NCBI GenBank assembly: GCA_947650365.1
Contig: CANTAL010000027.1
Span: 62,001 to 126,000, forward strand
Origin: Chamaelirium japonicum
Lineage: Eukaryota > Streptophyta > Magnoliopsida > Liliales > Melanthiaceae
Length of the DNA: 64,000 nucleotides
Reading direction: 5' to 3'
Both the position numbers and the translations under genes were made by a program. Positions 42,821 through 56,422 of the stretch are shown here, piece by piece. Each line of letters starts with the position of its first letter. Position 1 is the first letter of the stretch. The notes under the pieces are model-generated. The model searched no databases, was not told the origin of the DNA, and worked only from the letters and a program-made list of their open reading frames with translations.

Positions 42821-45800
42821 TTGATTTATTCCTTTTATCAAGCCATTTATTCTGATATTTTCTTCGGAAAAAACAGGCTAAAGTTTATCGGGATGAAGGG
42901 AATACGGGTGATCTTTACCTCACTCTCAACCGATACTCAAGGAAAGTCTCTGTTCTTGACTCTGGTCGAATTTGGGATTTGAATTACATATAATCTCCTA
43001 TTTTTCATTTTTTGATTCTTAATATTTCTGGTCCCAAATTGAGAGTGTTTTGGACTTGAAGTTTTTGATTTCTGCTGCAATTTCTTTTCTTTTTCTTAAA
43101 TTTTTTAGGGATAGAGGCATTAGTCGTTAGAAATTGCTTAGTTTTGATTATGATAATCCTAATTTGTAAATTTGGCGACTTTTTTCTATGATTTTTTGGT
43201 GATGGGATGACATTAATGGAACAAATTTTTTTTTTTGAAGACTAGTTTATATTTTTCGCCTGGGTTTTCAGGTTGGTATCGGAGATTATTCCTCAGCATC
43301 GAAGTTACTCAATGTACTCTTCAAAGGAAAAGCTTCATCACAAAAAGGCATGATCTTGCTATTTCTTGTTTCCGCCTCGTTCTAGGACTTCCGATGTTTT
43401 CTAAAAGAAATAACATGAAAAAAAGATCAACTACATGCACCCGACAAGAATGATGATATGAAAAAACTGACGGGCTTTAGTCCGAGTGGTACTTGCTCTC
43501 TCCCTTGTTGGAGAGGTTCCTTGTTTGACTCTTGATATGGATGCCGTGGAGTGAACTTTCCCTCAAGGCTGGGGTTGCCTTGTTTGCGCGTGCGAATCCT
43601 GGCCGTTGATGTCTTGTTAATTTGATTATGGAATTAAATAAATTAGGAGTTACGCTGCCTTCCCCCGTTTTGATCTCCAGACCTCTTTGAGCCCATGTGC
43701 TAGTGCCCTGACCTCTAACCGCCTGGCTGGTTCATCAGAAATAAAAAAGCCAATGATATGAAAAGGTGGTTCCCGTAGAGCCTAGATGAATCTTACCCAA
43801 TATCGCAAAAAAAAATGATGGGAGATAAAAAGTTTCACATTTTTCCCATAGATGTATGACCCTTTTGTTCTCTTAATTTTTGTATTTTTTACAAATCGAT
43901 GAATTAGCATATCATCGTGGGAATTTTCCTTACCGATGGGTCATATTATTCACGTGTGCTTTTAATGCGTGTCATGTTATGCTTCCTTAATATTTAACAC
44001 ATTATAATGTAGACTAATGACTATTACCCATAAATATACTAGTAATGCTCTTGCCTTTCAATACTCGGATGACTACCTTCGACGGCCAAACACTTTCAGC
44101 GAGGATGCCCACATTCTGCGAGATGTGTCAAAATCTGTTTGGTGGCATCCACATTCGGTGACAGCATCCACATTCAATTGCAGTGCCAATTTTCGGTGAG
44201 GGTGTCCACATTCGGCGATGGTGCTCGATGGTGAGGTCTCCTGCCCCATTTGCCAATGTGGCTTCGTCGGTGAGTTTGACGACCCTGATCCTGACCCTGA
44301 CCACGATCCTCACCTTGTTCCCTTGTTCACATTAGGCCGCAACGTCGACATTAGGTCGCAACGCCCACATTAGGTCGCATTGTCCATACCGTCAACCACC
44401 GAACCTCTTTACTTCTCCAGGAACTTAAAAAAAAAACGGATCCTCTCTTTCCCCCTCTCTCCTTGGTCCTCTCTTTACTGCTCCCTTTTTCTACCCCACG
44501 TTCCCCCTCTCTTTCTATTCCTACTCTGTTCTCCCCATTCTCTTTATCCCCCCTCCTCTCCCTCTCTCTACCCCACTGCGGTCGTCGTCGGCGGTAAAAT
44601 ATAGTCGGTAGTGTTCAACAACAACACACTCCCCTAGCGATGCCCGGACTTCTCACAGCCTCCATCGACTACCACTACCGCTGCTATTGTAAACCACACC
44701 CCACCTAAGCGGCAACAAACCTGGACGATGCCCGAACCTCTTGCTACCGTCGTCGACTGCCACCACCACCGTTATCGACCGTTTCCATCACCGCACTCGT
44801 TCCTGCCGGCACTGTAGCGACCGCCTTCAGTGGGGGCGCTCGCATTGGGAGGCGACGGGTACTGTAATCCTCCACCACCGCAACTGTCGTCCGCTACTAC
44901 CATTGATGACCGTTTGTTTGTTATCACTGTCTGTCACTGGCACACTACTGGCTATCGCAGAGGCCACCTATCATTGACTGGTTGTCGGCACAACGGCTGT
45001 CTTCGACAGTATACCAAGAGAATGATTGACACAAGGCAAGAGGTTTAATGTCAGAGCATTTTTGGTACCTGATTGGTTTGCTGCACAGAGAGAGTACATT
45101 ACTGAAAGGAGCAAGGGCTAAAAGCCCAATAAAACTCACAACAAAGAGAAAGCTGGTCATTCAACCAATCCCAGGCTCCTGTAGCTCCCTGACGTGTTCC
45201 CTTGTATCGATGCCAACCAGTGTAGTCAAGGCGGGCTCAAGGCGCTCAACCTTACTGGCGCCTGAGACGAGAGGTGAGGCGAGCGCCTGATTGAAATAAG
45301 GCGTGCAAAAAAACTATACACACACACACACTATAAAATGATTAGTTGAAACAAGTTTGCATTATCATATAGCATATGTCATCAAACATCAATAAAACTC
45401 ATCATCATCAAGTTATATAATCTATATCATCCTCATATTAAAAGCTATAAAATCTAAATAATATAAATTGGGATATAGGCCTAGATGTTTGTAAGTAAGA
45501 AGAAAAAAATATGAATTGAAGATGTGAAGTAAACATATAAAGAATTATGACACTATACAACTGAATCAAAATCTGAATTAAAAAACTGAGAGGAGAGTTT
45601 TGATGGGCAACATTATACTCACTTCTTGACGGACGCTGAAGGTGGCCCCAAAGTTTAAATCCTAACCTACCCGATCGTCACGAATTCTTTTTTATTTCGC
45701 TTAATCGCGTGGAAGATTTGAATCCATAGGACACGGGATCCTATGAGATTATAAACTCATAGGATCAAATAGGTTAAAGCTAAAATTGAATCACAACTGT

Positions 45801-47776
45801 CCGTTACACCCAGCCCGACTAGTGAATCACACTTAGTTGCAAATATTATGTGAAAGGATGATTGTGATTCAATTTGGATTAACCTAAACCGTCAATTAAA
45901 TGAGGCAGGCACCTTGATCGCCTCGTGCCTGGACTGCCTCAGGGTGTAAGACGGGCGCCTCAAGCTGACTTATATACATGCTCTCGCCTCAATCTAGGCG
46001 AGGCACCCTTGCCTCGCCTCTCGCCTCAGGCGGACGTCTCGGCTCGCCTTAACTACACTAATGCCGACTAGCTCATAGATCTTCTTGTCGAGACCCAGCA
46101 GATAAGATCCAAACCCACCTGCAACAACGCAAACCATGAACTTCATCATATGGGAGAAATCCGGCGAGATCGAAGCCTTTAGCATCTCCTCACCTTCGAC
46201 AGCGATGCTGCAGCAGGCGACAATGCATGTTTGCATGACAGTGTTCTCCTGCGGGGTAAAGGGTGTGACCACGATGTCGGCCTTGCGGAGGAGCTCCGTC
46301 CAGGCCCAGAGGAAGACGAAGGCGAGACCGACCGATATGTTGAGGGTGGGGACCTTCCCAGTGGTAAGGTTTAGCTTCATCACAATCACGCTGTATAGGA
46401 TGTCGAGAATCCGATAGCGAGCCTCGCCATCAGGCCACGGATCCTCCATGCTGGTGGGATCGAATTGGCCGATCAGAGCTCCTCCAAGTTGTCACCTTTC
46501 TTGATCTCCCGTGCTTCCTTCATGTCGGTAGGTTTGAATTGGCCGGTCAGGGCACTTCCGATTCTTCATCCTTCTCACTTCGTGTACAAACCGAGTGAAG
46601 AGACCTTAAGCTAGAGCCTCTAAAAATAAAAAATAAAAAGTACTGGCGGTGACGTGGCATGAAAACGGAGAAAGAGCGGAGCTGGAGAGTGCCATTTACA
46701 CCAATTGCCTGATGTTGGGGTGAAATCTTGTGATCGTTGGCATTAGTGGTGGCATGGGCAGCCCCAGGGACGTCGGTCACTTTCGGCACTACAATCCCTA
46801 GATGGGCGAGCAGCTCCTCCTTGCAACAACAGATGTCTCCGTCTCCACCATCGTCATCAGACCCATCACTAGCGCCAACGGAACCATCATTGAGTGGCAT
46901 CTTTTCTATGTTATAGTAGATGCATTACTACCCCATCCTAACATAATCCTCACTACCATCGCCACCATCAACATCATCATGCGACACCATTCCTCACCGT
47001 TATTCCCATCTTCAGAATCATCACCCCACCTCACAGAAACACATATGCACTCATATCAATACACTCTCACATACTACAGCACCATACACTCCCCGAATCT
47101 CCACTCATCAAATCCTAAACACCATTGATACACATAAGCCACTCTCACTATCTCAAATACCAGCAAACCTCATTTGACCACCCCCAACACTTCCACCTGC
47201 CAGAGTATAACAGTACAAAACCAAAGAGGATCATAGAGGGAAAGAGCAGAGAGCTTAGAGAAAAAAAACATAGATGTTAACGAATGTGTGTGGTGCATCG
47301 CCGACGTAGCCGATCTGAATCGGGGAACCATGAGCAGAGCTGAGGGGGGAGAGAGAGCAGGGTAATTGGGCTGTTTTGGTCGTCGACGTTGAACGACCAG
47401 GGATCGAGGTGATGGTCGGCGCTGATCGGATGTCTTATCAACATCATCATCATCTTCTTCATCCCTCACACACATCATACACCTACACACGCACAGTGGA
47501 GAGATGTGATAGTGGAGAGATGTGAGGAGAGAGAGAGAGAGAGAGAGAGTGCAGAGAGATGGGAAAGAGGAAAGTGAGCGTCGATCGGCACAGGGCTTGG
47601 CGATTGGGGCGACCGACAGTGTCGGGTGTCGATCAGCACAGAGGGAGGGGGCTTCGCCCTCGCATCCTGCCGGGGCCGAGGCTTGGTGTGGCGACTGTCG
47701 ATACCCGTCGTGGCTCACACACACGAAAGAGAGGGATCGAGAGAGAGAAATTGCAAGAGAGAGAAATTGCGAGAGG

Positions 47777-47835
<59 letters not shown>

Positions 47836-48025
47836 AGGTGGCTGGGTTTAAACATGGGTAGACAGAGAGAAAACGGGATGGATGGGGTAGGGGCGTTTTG
47901 TTTGGTTTTTGAAATTTGAATCCCCTCCTTTCTTTTGCATATCTCCTTTTTACTGTACAACGGATGATGAGAGCCAGTTGATTTTTTGCCTTTTTTTTAA
48001 AATTTTTGGTGATGGAGCTGATGTC

Positions 48026-48097
<72 letters not shown>

Positions 48098-51000
48098 GGG
48101 GGGAAAGATTTTAATTGAAATTAAAGAGGGAGAAAAATAGAGAGGGGGAATAGAGTTTGAATTCAAATTTGAAAAAAAAGGGGGAAAGAGAGGGGGATGA
48201 TTCTTAGCCCTTGCCATGTTTATTCCCTCAACAAAAATGAATCCGGACTGCCACTTCTCCCCAACTTATCCACCATCCTTCGCATGTTATAGTAGATCTT
48301 CTAGAAATGATTTCTTACTGGATGAAAAGCTTCCATCCTCAGCCCATTTATTTAATAGAAGTTTCTTATCAACAGTTGGTTGAAACAATACTAAGTTCCA
48401 TGGGTTGGATCATTTAATGAATTGATCCATCGTAGATCTAATCTGAGGCCCGAGAGTCAGTAATTGTCAGAAGTAGTAGGTGTAACTGTCTCATCGTCTT
48501 TTATTTTGTCTGCTGGTCAGAATTTTCAAAGGCTTATGCAAGTAGCCAAGGACTTTGTAATCTTTAAGCCAGTTCAATCTCATATGCTAAAATATGTTTA
48601 TGAGCTTGCTTTATGGAAGATGGTGGACAGCTCTTGATGTAGGAAAAAATAAAAATAGCGTGACAACTGCCAACATTTGTTTCACATAGTTCATCATTGG
48701 ATCAGATTTTGCGAGAATTTGTCGTAGAGATTGAAAAGTTGAGGCCATTATTCGGAAGAGAAGATAATGAGATCGGTGAACAGACTCCAAGGAGGCCTAC
48801 ACTGCAAGGTGGTTTTCATTTGACGGCTCAAAGATTGAATGAAGAGGATCAGGCCTTCGCAAGCTACAATGAGGGTAAGGTATAATATTTGGCCAACCTA
48901 CTGTGAAGTTTTACCTTTTGAAATCAGTCAATCATTTTAATAGTTATGTGAAAGATGAATACTGATGGAAGTGTTTCTATGCTTCAACTTGACATTGAAA
49001 TATAACATTAATTATTATACCATCCAAAGAAGACGCAAATGTTGAGAGATTTCTTATTAGGATTCTGCCTGGCTGTATAATTGTCATAATTGGATCATAC
49101 GTGTGTGATAAATGAGACTAACGGGTTTAACGTACAGTGCATATGGATTTAGGTTACTACCGTGTATTGTCGAACATTCATTTCACTAAAAATATGTTTA
49201 TTTGCATTAGTTTCATTCTTTATGCTTACTCTCAAGCTCTGAGAGTGCAAACTTAAGATACCTAGCTTGCCAATAGGAACCACATATCCTTTTTATTTTT
49301 TCTTTGACTTTCTCTTGTTACTTTTGTGAAAATGCTATTGTTTGGTATTCTTTTTTATGGCATTGGAGATAACTCGTAATATTATATCAACTCCTAAAAA
49401 ACTATTTGCATCTTTCTCTCTAAGCATTTGCCATGACCATGTCGTCATTTACATCTATGGTTCTGAGTCTTTCATGTCACATCTATTTCTCATGGTGCAG
49501 ATTATTATTGTACTGTTTAAGAAGACTGACTATGTATTGTTTAAGAAGACTGACTAATGCAAAAAATAACCTTACCCTAGATAACACTTCCACCACCAAA
49601 TTGGTGGTGGAAGTGTTATCTAGGGTAAGGTGATCATCATCACAAAAAATCGGCAAATTCCATAATTTCTAGGGTCATCAAATATTAGAAGCTTTATCGA
49701 CAGTCCATTGTAAATTGTAATTTTGCTTAGCACATTTGATGACTCTAGAAGTTTTAGAATTTGCTGATTTTTGGTGAGGATGATCACCTTACCATAGATA
49801 ACACATCTACCAAAATTCACCAAATTCTAAAACTTCTAAGGTGGTAAACAAGGGAGGAGGTGTAGCATCGAAGCTACACCTCAGATGCAGGATCCTTGCC
49901 CTTATATATATAATAGGTGGAAATGGAATGATATAACTATTGAAGTTAGAAAAGTTGTAGATATTTGGTGCCTCAAGCTTTAGAAAACTTTTTAAAACAA
50001 ATGGCATTGGGCTCCGACAACTCTAGAGAAAGATTTGTAAAACCCCTATAAACTTCTATATAAAACCAGTCTCTCTTCACTTTAGGTTAGAAAATGTTAT
50101 TAAGTATTTTTTTTAACTTTAAGAGACTTATGTAGTCATTTGGGAAATTAAGAGAAAAAAAAATCATTTTAATAGTTTCAAAACAAATTAAACAAAACAA
50201 AAAACATGTTTTCATCGTATCGGACGCATGTCACGTATCGTGTATCGTACGATACGATGAAAAACGATACATATCATTTTTCTCTTGTATCTAATCGTAC
50301 GATATGTATAGTGTATCGTACGATACTAACAATAGAGCATAATGTAATCTAACATATATTGTATTCTCCTCTCTTTAACAGTAGGTTTCCTTAGCAAAAT
50401 TTATTTCCGGCACATAACTTCAGAGTTCAGCAATGGACCTTCATGTTAAAGACAAGTAACTCAGTAGCTTGATTTCTCACCCATAGCAAGTACGTTCTAT
50501 TCTCTATTGAACATCTTACTAATTTTAGATTTCAACATAAAGAAATTGAAAAGGGAATAAATAATTTTTGTAGGAAGATAAACTTAAATGGGCATACCCG
50601 AAATTTGGTATACGAAATCACAACCTATTTACACCACCAGATGAACAATGGCTTCTCATTCTCATTTTTCCACGAGCAAGAAAAGGATATTAAGTTTTAT
50701 TCAAATTTAATTAGGCAGGTCAATTCCCTTACAAGAAGCACACCTCTATTTATGGAGGTACATTCCTTGATAGTCAGTTAGGGTGGCCATTCTAGGTAAT
50801 TTGACAACAAAATAAAATATGACTTCCTACGAAAGTGCTCTTAAAGTTACAACATTCAAATTCCATGGAATCTCATAAAGAAGGGTACCTAAATCACTCT
50901 TAAACTCAATCCTAATGACTGTACGAGTTACGACTCCCTCGATTCAACCTCTAACTAAAGTATGATTCTTCCAGACACTTATGACTTAACTAGTCAAAAT

Positions 51001-54000
51001 AGTACTCTTAAATACTGCAAAATAGTCCTTTTTGTGGTTTGGCCGAACTTTTGCTTTATAAAACTTAACTAAAACTTTCTCTAAGAGCTCCATGTACTAC
51101 ATGGGGAGTGATGAAGCCGTGGGGCGGCAAGCATCATCAATTCTTAATTGCAGTCAGACAGTGGTGTTACCAATGAAATACATTGAGCTGCTCATTAGTG
51201 ACAAGAGACTCTTGAAGGCGGACTGGTATAAGGTAGTAGAGAAGGTAGAGCTAAGATTGGATGGATGGAAAGGGAAGCACCTCTTTATTGGAGGCCAGCT
51301 CACACTTATTAATGTGGTCCTCTCTACCATACCATCGTACTATCTGGCCTTCTACTTTGTCCCGGCTTGGGTCATCAAGAGGATCGATGGTATAAGGAGC
51401 TCCTTTCTTTAGAAAGGGGCGGATGAGCTATTTGGCTGTTACTACTGGCAAACTGGGAGTTGGCTTGCAAATCGAAGAACCAAGGGGGTTGGACGTCATC
51501 AATCTGAAAGACTTCAACAATGTGCTACTGGGCAAATGGTGGTGTAGGACTCATAATGAGCAAGAAGACCATTGGTTGAAGATTATTAAGGATAGATGCT
51601 TTCGTTGCTACTCTCCACTCCAAGCAAAAAGCCGGTTATCAGGAAAAATCTCCTATTTCTGGAAGGGCATATGCAAGTTGGCAGCTCTGTATAAACATGA
51701 CACTCATCTTATTTTGGGGGATGGATACAACAAATTCTGGAAGGATCAATGGGTGGACGACATTAGTTTGGCCACCCTATTTGTAGATCTTTACGATCTA
51801 GCTTGGGACTTGAATGCCTCAGTACGCTCGTAGATTTTAACTACAGTGGGACCCACAGGCCTGCTTGGGGCGGCTCACGACAGTGGAGCCCTCACCTTGC
51901 TTGGGGTCCACGATGACAGTGGGGCCTCCCAACCCTGCCTGGGGCCCACGACGACAGTAGGGCCCCCAGTCCTGCTAGGGTCCCACGACGACAGTGGGGC
52001 TCCCAGCCCTGCCTGGAGTCCACGACAATAGTGCGACTCCCTAGCCCTGCCTGGTACCCTCGAAGACGGTCCGAGGATCGGTGACACATACAGGAAACCG
52101 CCCGGGAACCCGGCAGCGTCCAAACCTCTATAAATAGCAGGCCCGACACAGATTCAGAGAAATTTTTTTTCTTCTGATTCTAGATCAGTTTTTTTTATTC
52201 CAGAGACCATTCTTCAGTTTTTAGAGTTGTAGAGCTCAGACGAAGAACGGTCCCTCTTTTCTCTCTCATTTTTTTTTTGATTGTTTATACAAGTGACTCT
52301 CAGCCTGTCGAGATCACTCCACATTTCAAAGATGGTAGATTCAATGTTGCGTCTTACCGCACGGAGACGTAGCCTTTGGACGAACTTTGTCACCACGTCA
52401 TTTTATCGACTCTACTCTCTTTCTACCTTCTCTCTATACTCTATAGTAGTGCCCTAGGGCCTACGCTACACACTACATCCAACATACCACTTCGATACCA
52501 TCGACTACTGGAGGGTATTTTCTAGACGGCAGAAAAATATCCCCCACAATCCCAAGCTCTCTGCAATCACAACTGCTAGATCTTTATTTGATCTTGGATA
52601 ATTTCGCAGTAAGGCCATCGTCGGACTCCTCCAGCTGGAAATGGAACTCGTGAGTTTACTTCGTCAAATCTTTCTACAAATTCTTCAACGCAAGAGGCAT
52701 TGTCTACCCTATTGTGGTGTACCTTTAGAAATCTTCGGCCCCGCTCAAAACGTTGATATTCATGTGGCTTGCTATCAAGGAGCGTCCCCTTACAAGGTTT
52801 AATCTGAAGTAGGAACTCAGTCGTTCAAGATTTATCTTGTCTCCTGTGCGAGTCCAGCATGGAAGATATTAACCATTTTTTTTTACACTGTCCATTTTTT
52901 AGAAGCATCTAGAACCTGTTGAAGGATCGTCTAGCTATTAGAGGACACCTAGGTTCCATCTGTTCCCTCTGGATTGCTTGAAGGACACGTAGAATTAGCA
53001 AATCACTCCGACGCGCATGTGATTTCTTTGTCATATGTGTCTGCTGGGGCGTTTGGAGAGAAAGAAACGCCATGATCTTCTCAGTCTATCAGGGAAGGAA
53101 ATAACAACTGCCATGGTTTGGGTGTCCATCCTCTCCCTGGCTAAGAGTTGGTCTTCGGGTTCTCTGCCAAGATGTCTACGGAGATAAGCCCTTTTCTTTG
53201 TAGACTGGCTTAATTATCCTTGTAGCTTTTTTTTTATTTTTAATCTTATAGCTTGGGGTATATAGCTTAAGCCCATCCTCTCCTCGGAGAGGAGTTCCTC
53301 GAAAAAAAAAAAGATGACTGAAGTATTTATTCTACTACTTCCGGATTTCTCCTAGGTGTTTGAAGTCCTGTGTGATGCTGCCTGTTGATATTGGAGTGCG
53401 GAGACAAGAAAGTCTATGTACCTTCTTCAGTGAGAAGTTGAGTGATGCGAAGAAAAAAAATTCTGTTTACGATCTGAAGTTCTATGCAGTGGTTTAACTT
53501 TAACCTGTGATAATGCCGGCATTATCTGACTAGCAAGGAATTCATTATCTCACTTTAGAGTATAGTCATTTGCTTATTGTGGTCTCTATTCATGATAATG
53601 GGAATCAATTTCTAGCAGGCAATCTTGTGCTACTTCTTTTCTTCCATTTTCCTATTTCTTTTTGAATGAGTCTCACTTCTACCTAGCAATTGCCAACTAT
53701 TATTTTGTTAAATTTGTGAAAAATCTCCATGTTTAGGATCATAAATGTTAGTGTCGGATTCTTTTTATCATTTCAATTCATATCTATTTTCATTATTGAA
53801 TATCTTTTGGTACACAGGTCAACTGTTGCAGTACATTCAGAAAGGAAGGCTGCAAGTATAATATCCTTTATCTGTTAATATCAAAATTATTATTAAGTCA
53901 TATACTTGCCGGAGTCTGTTCATTGATCTGTTATTGAATGAAGCAGTGTTGAGAGCAGTGCCACTATAGAAGACACCGAGTTGGCATATGGCAATGCGGT

Positions 54001-55896
54001 AGACACAAGGACTGATTGCACACAGCTTCAAGCCCCTTTTCCGGTAGCTCTTACAGCAGCAAGAGATCATGATATCAATGTGCATGTAGTTAGGCATTTC
54101 TTTCCTTCTCCGGTTCTTTATTGCACAGAGAGTCTCCCTGTTGTTGGCCATGTTTCTCATCTCACTATTCCCGAGTCAAGAAGTGAATATTTGGAATCTT
54201 CATGTGAACAGTCTTCAGCGTCCAATACTGTTCAGGATGTGCATATAGTATGTACCAAGCCCTGATTCTATCAACTTCTATCACTAGGGTTTCATGTCAA
54301 TGCTGTACAATTTAGGTAGTACCTTGTATGTAGGTCTGCTCTGTGCAGATCCTTCTCATTTGGTAGATGTCTCACTGTTATGTTCTTTCTGCAGTCAGCA
54401 AGGTTAATGGAAGAATTTATGGAACATGCAAGAGCTAATACAAACAAGGACTTGGAGACTTGTGGAGTTCTCGGTGCTTCCCTTGTATGATTAATATTCA
54501 CTCTATTAATTCAATCATAATCATAACCCAATTATTTTTCTTAATGTATTTTGAGAATCATTAGTTTTATGCTTCTTCTTTCTTTCAAAACTATAATCGT
54601 ATATTGTCATATATGATTTTTCATTTAGTTATAGACTAATTTGAAGTGTTATGAATGCAGAAGAACCGGACTTTCTATGTAACTACACTGATTCTACCCA
54701 AGCAAGAATCAACTTCCAGTTCAGTACGTGGTTCCTAAATAATGTATATATAACTTTTTCTTTTGGCAAAAGAAAGTGTGGGTTTTTGGGACATTCCCAT
54801 ATATTGATGACTGCATCAACCATCAGTCATTCATGCAGGATCTTAAAAATCCTAATAAGTATAAAATGACATGTTATACACAATCAGGCATCTCTCATAC
54901 AAGATACTGAGTAACCATTTTTTTTTGGAATGGCAGTGCCAGGCGTTGAACGAGGAGGAAATTTATACCATACAAGATGAGCAGTCTCTTTTTCCTGTAG
55001 GATGGATTCATGTTAGTATCTCCCCTCATACATTTCTTCTGTTTATTAGTCGCATTCTTGATTATACACCGATGGCAGTACGACTTATTCAAATTGTATT
55101 GTTAAGAGATTGGTGGATTAGAAACTAATGAATCCATTCACAAAGAAGTGTATTTTGCCGGGTTATTTTGACTTTGCCCCCCAAATTTTGCCTTTACCCC
55201 CTATATTTTCATTAATTAGACTTTACCCCCCCAAAACTAACTGTTCCGTCAGCTTACCCCGCAAAACTTTATTTCTTTTCCGTCAGCTCACCCTTTCTCT
55301 TAGATGGTGAGCTGTCGGAACATTTAGTTTTGGGGGTAAAATCTAATTAATGAAAATATGGGGGGTAAAGTCTAATTCAAGGCAAAATTTGGGGGGCAAA
55401 GTCAAAATAACCCTATTTCACCTCCTAAATGTATGCACCATTGAGAAATTTCTTCCTCACAGGGCTATTGCCTAGGGTTGTCCACTTGCGACAAAGGAGT
55501 GGCTATCCAAACCCATCCCAAATCAATCTTGGGTGGAGATGAAAGGTGGAGGTGGGTGCGTGAGTCATGTTTTCGGGCTTCCTAGGGTTGGGGCATCTTC
55601 TAGGTCGGTGGATCCAATCAAAAAGATTTTTGTGGTGGTTGCTTTAGTTGTAACCCCACTACATTTGCGGTGTATGCTTCTTCCTGTAACTTGGGAGCAA
55701 GAAAGCTTAACCTGTTTAAGGGCTTAAGGAGAGATAACAAAGGGAAAAGGAAGAAGAAGAGGAGGGAAGGGAAGGGAAGGGAAGGAGGAAGAGGAGGGGA
55801 GTGGGTGAGAGAGGGTGGGTGTAGGTCTATCAGGTAAGGCAGAAGAGGGGAGGGGAGGGGGGGGGGGTAATCACAGCCGTTCTGTGTGAGTGTGTG

Positions 55897-55980
<84 letters not shown>

Positions 55981-56289
55981 TTGTCAGGCAAGGCAGATGG
56001 GGGGTAATCACAACCGTTCTATGTGAGTGTGAGAAAGAGGGCAATCACAGTCGTTCCCTTTGCATGCCTGTCGGGGCTGGGTGGAGAGCGAGAGAGAGGT
56101 GCAACTGATAGGAGAGAGAGAATCAGGGGGGGGGGGGGGGGGGCTGCACCACTTATCCCTAGGGCTGCATTGGAGGCACCACTATTTACCTATCAACATC
56201 GCAATATTGAAGTCCTTCGGTTGATAACTCCAAACTTGCCCTTGGTCTTTGGATTTGCACTCGTCCCCACTCTATCAAATGGGTAGGAT

Positions 56290-56335
<46 letters not shown>

Positions 56336-56337
56336 AG

Positions 56338-56422
<85 letters not shown>

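Noticed and set aside
47170-47960. open frames around the GA microsatellites, up to 184 codons
   Set aside because: They are low in complexity, overlap on both strands and have no domain. They lie in AMSH intron 3.
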